Shown: in pieces, positions 8,298 to 11,083 of the stretch
Layout: each line of letters opens with the position of its first letter
Numbering within the stretch: the first letter of the stretch is position 1
DNA from: Terana coerulea
Taxonomy: Eukaryota; Basidiomycota; Agaricomycetes; Polyporales; Phanerochaetaceae
Length of the DNA: 11,083 bases
Reading direction: 5' to 3'
Assembly (NCBI GenBank): GCA_024811115.1
Contig: JAKOGH010000158.1
Coordinates: forward strand, 1-11,083
Translations under genes and position numbers: made by a program
The notes under the pieces: model-generated
Told to the model about the DNA's origin: nothing
The model's database searches: none
What the model saw: only the letters and a program-made list of their open reading frames with translations

Positions 8298-9141
8298 AGG
8301 CAACTAATCTTTGTTTGTGGCAGCCAGAGCCGCTTGAAGCAGATAGTTCCATAGCGCCTGAGCCTGTGGCACAGGTCGCTGCCAGAACTACGTTCTAGAC
8401 CTAGTACTTGATACGTCAACAAGGTGGCTCTTGCCTCATGCAAGTGGTGTTAAAAGGCTAAATGCCTGCATTTTAGAACCAACCTCCTATTGTCTTGACC
8501 GAACATCCATTCTTGAGTACGGTTTCGGGGCAAGTCACTGACACAGCAGTGGAGATACGTTGCATCGGCTCGCGCAGCAACCCTCAAGCAACATACCCTG
8601 AATCTCTGAAATGGAGCGCGGTCTGGCCAGATGGCGTTCGTTGGAAACAAAGGATGTGGAAACGGTCGGAGACCCGAGAGCTCGAAGTCGAAGGCAAGTC
8701 GCGCTCGGCGACGCGCCTGGCCGCCCGATGTCATTCGGCATCCGCCGAAGCACATCTACGGCTGGATTCCGGGCTCGCCAAAGATCTCCGTCAAGATATG
8801 TTGTGGACCACATAATCATTGATAGAAGCTCAGAACAATGCTAGTGAGCATGCAGCAGGGTCGCGGTTATGACAGAGAGTGGGGGAGGCGTCGTGAATAT
8901 TCAAGTACACTGCACTACTGGTACTTGGGGAGAGAGCGGAAACGTATGCGGGTCATGACAGGTTCGTACGTAGGGAATAGAATAACGGATACTGGAGCAA
9001 ACAACAAGGGAAAGTGTGGGTGTCTAGGAGATGTGAGTGCAGTCTATGTTCTCTATGGGTGGTATTGATACAAGATAAGTCCTTTGGATTACGAGCGCGT
9101 CGGAACAGATGTCGTGAGTGGGAGCATGGCCGCGGGGTCTC
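8298..9141. other. Intergenic, 3' flank of the arrestin gene
   Basis: No gene is supported. A plus-strand frame at 8495-8815 (106 residues, Trp/Arg-rich, no motif) overlaps minus-strand frames of similar length and is not convincing. The part next to 9141 should hold the 3' untranslated region of the minus-strand arrestin gene. Confidence 0.45.
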
Positions 9142-11083
9142 CTACGATGGCGGCGGAGACGGAGGCGCGGTCGCCGGCACCGCGGGGTTCTCGCCCTGCT
9201 GGTCGCGCGGCACGCCGCTCAGCGGCGCCGGCGTGCCGCGCGCTGCGAGCTCCGTGTCGCTCGCGCTGCGCGGGAGGGCGCGCGCCTGCGCCTCGTCGTA
9301 GCTCGGCAGGCCCGCGTAGCTCGACAGCGGCGGGATCCCGCCGCCGAGGAACCCGCGGCTCGCGATCTCGTAGTCCGGCGTCTCGATGAACGCGCGGTGC
9401 AGCAGCAGCTGGTCCTCTGTCATGTTGCGCGGCAGCGCGGGCGTGTTCACGCCGCTCGACGTCGGCGTCGTGTGCCCCGAGCCCGGCCGGCTCACGCGGC
9501 TCAGGTCCGTCGATGAGCGCGATGCGGGGTGCGCAGTGTGGTGCCCGTGGATATTCGACGTCGAGTGTGTGCGGTGTCCGATCCCAAAACCGTGCGTCAG
9601 GCTCGTGAACGGTTTCATCGACATGTGGAACAGGCCATGCAAGTTGCGGCTCGCCGTGCTGCTGTTGTGGACGTACGTGTTGTCGCTGACCACGCTGCTG
9701 ACCGTGCCACTGTGACTGAGCGTTGACGGGCGCGAGCCATCCCGCGAGCCCCGCTCAGGACTGTTTGCCCGACTCGCCGCCCGACTGTTCGCGCGACTGG
9801 TTCGCCGACTCATAGACCGGCTGTGCGGAGCCGACTCGGGCGGTGTCTGTTCAAGAGGCGATCGCTGATGCTGGGTGTGCACGCCAGGTGTAGCGGCAGG
9901 AGTCTCGGGATGCTCACGCAAGCTGAGAAGCAGCTCCGAGTTGACCCAATGCAGCTGCTCGGGATCCGGGTCTGTAGGGAGCTGACTCCTAGCGTTGGCG
10001 GGTTGTGGCTGGGGGTCGTTAGGGTTGTGGTGGTACGGGAACACCTCGAGCGGCGCGGGTGAATACATGCCCGACGGAGGGTCTTGCCTGGCTGTTCGCC
10101 GACGAACCACAGGACTGATGCCCTGCGCAACCCATGGGTTCGTGACACGCATGACCGCAGTCTCCGGGAGATAAGCGTTCGCGACGCGGTCGCGGACGTG
10201 CTGAGGATAGCTCGGGAGCTCGGCGTCCGCTTCTTCATCGCTGGCATCGCCGTGGGTCCCAACAGCTTGGCCGCCGTCGATGTCACGTGATCCTAGTAGC
10301 AGCCGGCGCGTCGCCAGCGTGGCTGTATGCGCCTCGTCGTAGAGCCGGCTGTCCGGAATGTGCAGCGGCAATGAGCAGCGGAGCTCTGAGACATGTCCGT
10401 CCAAATTGGCGATCATGATAGACCAGCGGATGCGGTGGGACACTTGGATGGGCTGACATCAAGTCGTATCAGCAAATGTTTCCGAGGAATACCGGTGTCA
10501 ACTCACCTCGAGCGAGTGCCCTGGCGTGGCATGCATCGGTATCGCAATTTGCAACGTCGTGACTACGTCCGTCGCTTGCTCGTCTTCGAGCTCCGGAGGC
10601 ACTACAATATCGCTGGGAATGGGATGATCAGGGGCGGAAGAAGGACCGGCCACGGCCGAGGATGAAGAAGTAGAAGTGGATGCGGGCGTAGGATTGGGAA
10701 CGGAGGGGGCGCCTGAGCCCGAGGAAGCGGAGGAGTTCGTAGTCACCGTGGTCAACGGGGTCATCTCAGCGGGAGTTTGCGTTCCGCTGGCGCCGTTCTG
10801 ATTCGCAGGGAGCCAGGACGCGCCAGAGTTCAGCGGAGTGTGCACTGGGCTCGTGTTGCTCGACGTATGGTGGGGAGAGTGATGCAGCAGCGGAATGCGA
10901 TACCGGTGGGTCTGCTCCTCGACGCACACCGCCGCTCCGCTGGTGATGTCGTGTCGCGCCGTCGCTATCATCCGCGTGTTCTCCTGCGTACCTGTCCGGC
11001 CAGTGAGCTTCACGGTCTCATTAATCGTCGTCGTAATCGTCTGAACCCTGGCCCCCTTCACGAGCGGCTGGAACTTGACGACT
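9142..11083 (-). CDS. Alpha-arrestin-like trafficking adaptor, 5'-partial
   Basis: The visible exons are 11083-10507 (continuing beyond the window) and 10452-9142, split by a 54-bp phase-0 intron (GTGAGT...GTCAG); 628 residues are seen. The first 30 residues and the stretch around PIQVSHRIRWSIMIANLDGH (residues 193-212) belong to the arrestin C-terminal beta-sandwich. A Ser/Thr/Pro-rich insertion of about 100 residues (about 66-165) interrupts that fold. Past the domain the tail is disordered. It has LPSY at residues 271-274 (codons 10218-10207) and LPSY at 574-577 (codons 9309-9298), PY-type motifs of the kind that recruit Rsp5/Nedd4-family ubiquitin ligases through WW domains. A Ser/Arg-rich stretch (SRSMSRRTSRANS, about residue 402 on) offers likely kinase sites. 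In fungi such proteins (Rod1/Art type) guide ubiquitination and endocytosis of plasma-membrane transporters. The C-terminal coding part (9142-9500) is very GC-rich compared with the rest. Family call is firm; the specific orthologue is not. Confidence 0.85.
10453..10506 (-). other. 54-bp intron in the arrestin gene
   Basis: Donor GTGAGT at 10506-10501 and acceptor TCAG ending at 10453. The AG at 10444-10443, nine bases further on, would also end an intron but breaks the frame; the earlier AG gives ...HSLE-PIQVSHRI..., which fits the arrestin C-domain. Confidence 0.8.

Noticed and set aside
8495..8819. Overlapping frames of about 100 residues on both strands
   Set aside because: Both strands are open over the same stretch, neither has a motif or splice partner, and similar frames occur by chance at this base composition.
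9014..9516. Arg/Ala-rich plus-strand frames
   Set aside because: They are antisense shadows of the GC-rich end of the arrestin gene.
1..11083. CRISPR array, bacterial operon, rRNA or prophage
   Set aside because: Intron-rich eukaryotic genes throughout; no regularly spaced repeats and no rRNA-like sequence seen.

Overview
This window looks like nuclear DNA of a filamentous basidiomycete, most likely an Agaricomycete. The genes are cut by many introns of about 50-75 bp with GT...AG ends and CTRAY-like branch motifs. The long minus-strand gene carries the four-helix N-terminal domain (DUF6535) that is expanded in mushroom-forming fungi. Codon third positions are mixed to GC-rich, and intergenic stretches are short except in one place. 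I had no database search, so family calls rest on motifs and memory.

Layout, left to right. (1) 295-1135, minus: a small six-exon cupin protein (186 aa) with a textbook second cupin motif and a possible mitochondrial presequence. (2) 1531-4343, minus: a five-exon, 855-aa DUF6535 membrane protein. What looks like a frameshift near 2200 is removed by a 56-bp intron. (3) 4389-5286, plus: an ARID/BRIGHT DNA-binding domain gene of Swi1 type, whose ATG lies only 45 bp from the divergent DUF6535 start. It is followed by a Pro/Gln/Ser-rich stretch (to about 5911) open in two competing frames. It looks like a truncated or partial copy rather than a full Swi1-type subunit. (4) 5915-9141: 3.2 kb with no gene I recognise. 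It holds a 974-bp segment bounded by perfect 26-bp inverted repeats (6753-6778 and 7701-7726), probably a non-autonomous terminal-inverted-repeat transposon, and two weak reading frames of unknown meaning. (5) 9142-11083, minus: the C-terminal part of an alpha-arrestin-like trafficking adaptor with two LPSY (PY-type) motifs, running off the right edge.

The four recognisable genes do not form a pathway: a cupin enzyme or sensor, a membrane protein of unknown role, a chromatin-type DNA-binding protein and a ubiquitin-ligase adaptor. The most interesting part is the middle. The ARID gene lacks upstream space, its start sits on a splice-acceptor-like sequence that recurs (22 of 25 bases) at the end of its tail, and the inverted-repeat element lies just beyond. 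Together these suggest a rearranged, repeat-rich block between two ordinary genes. I found no convincing new multi-gene system.
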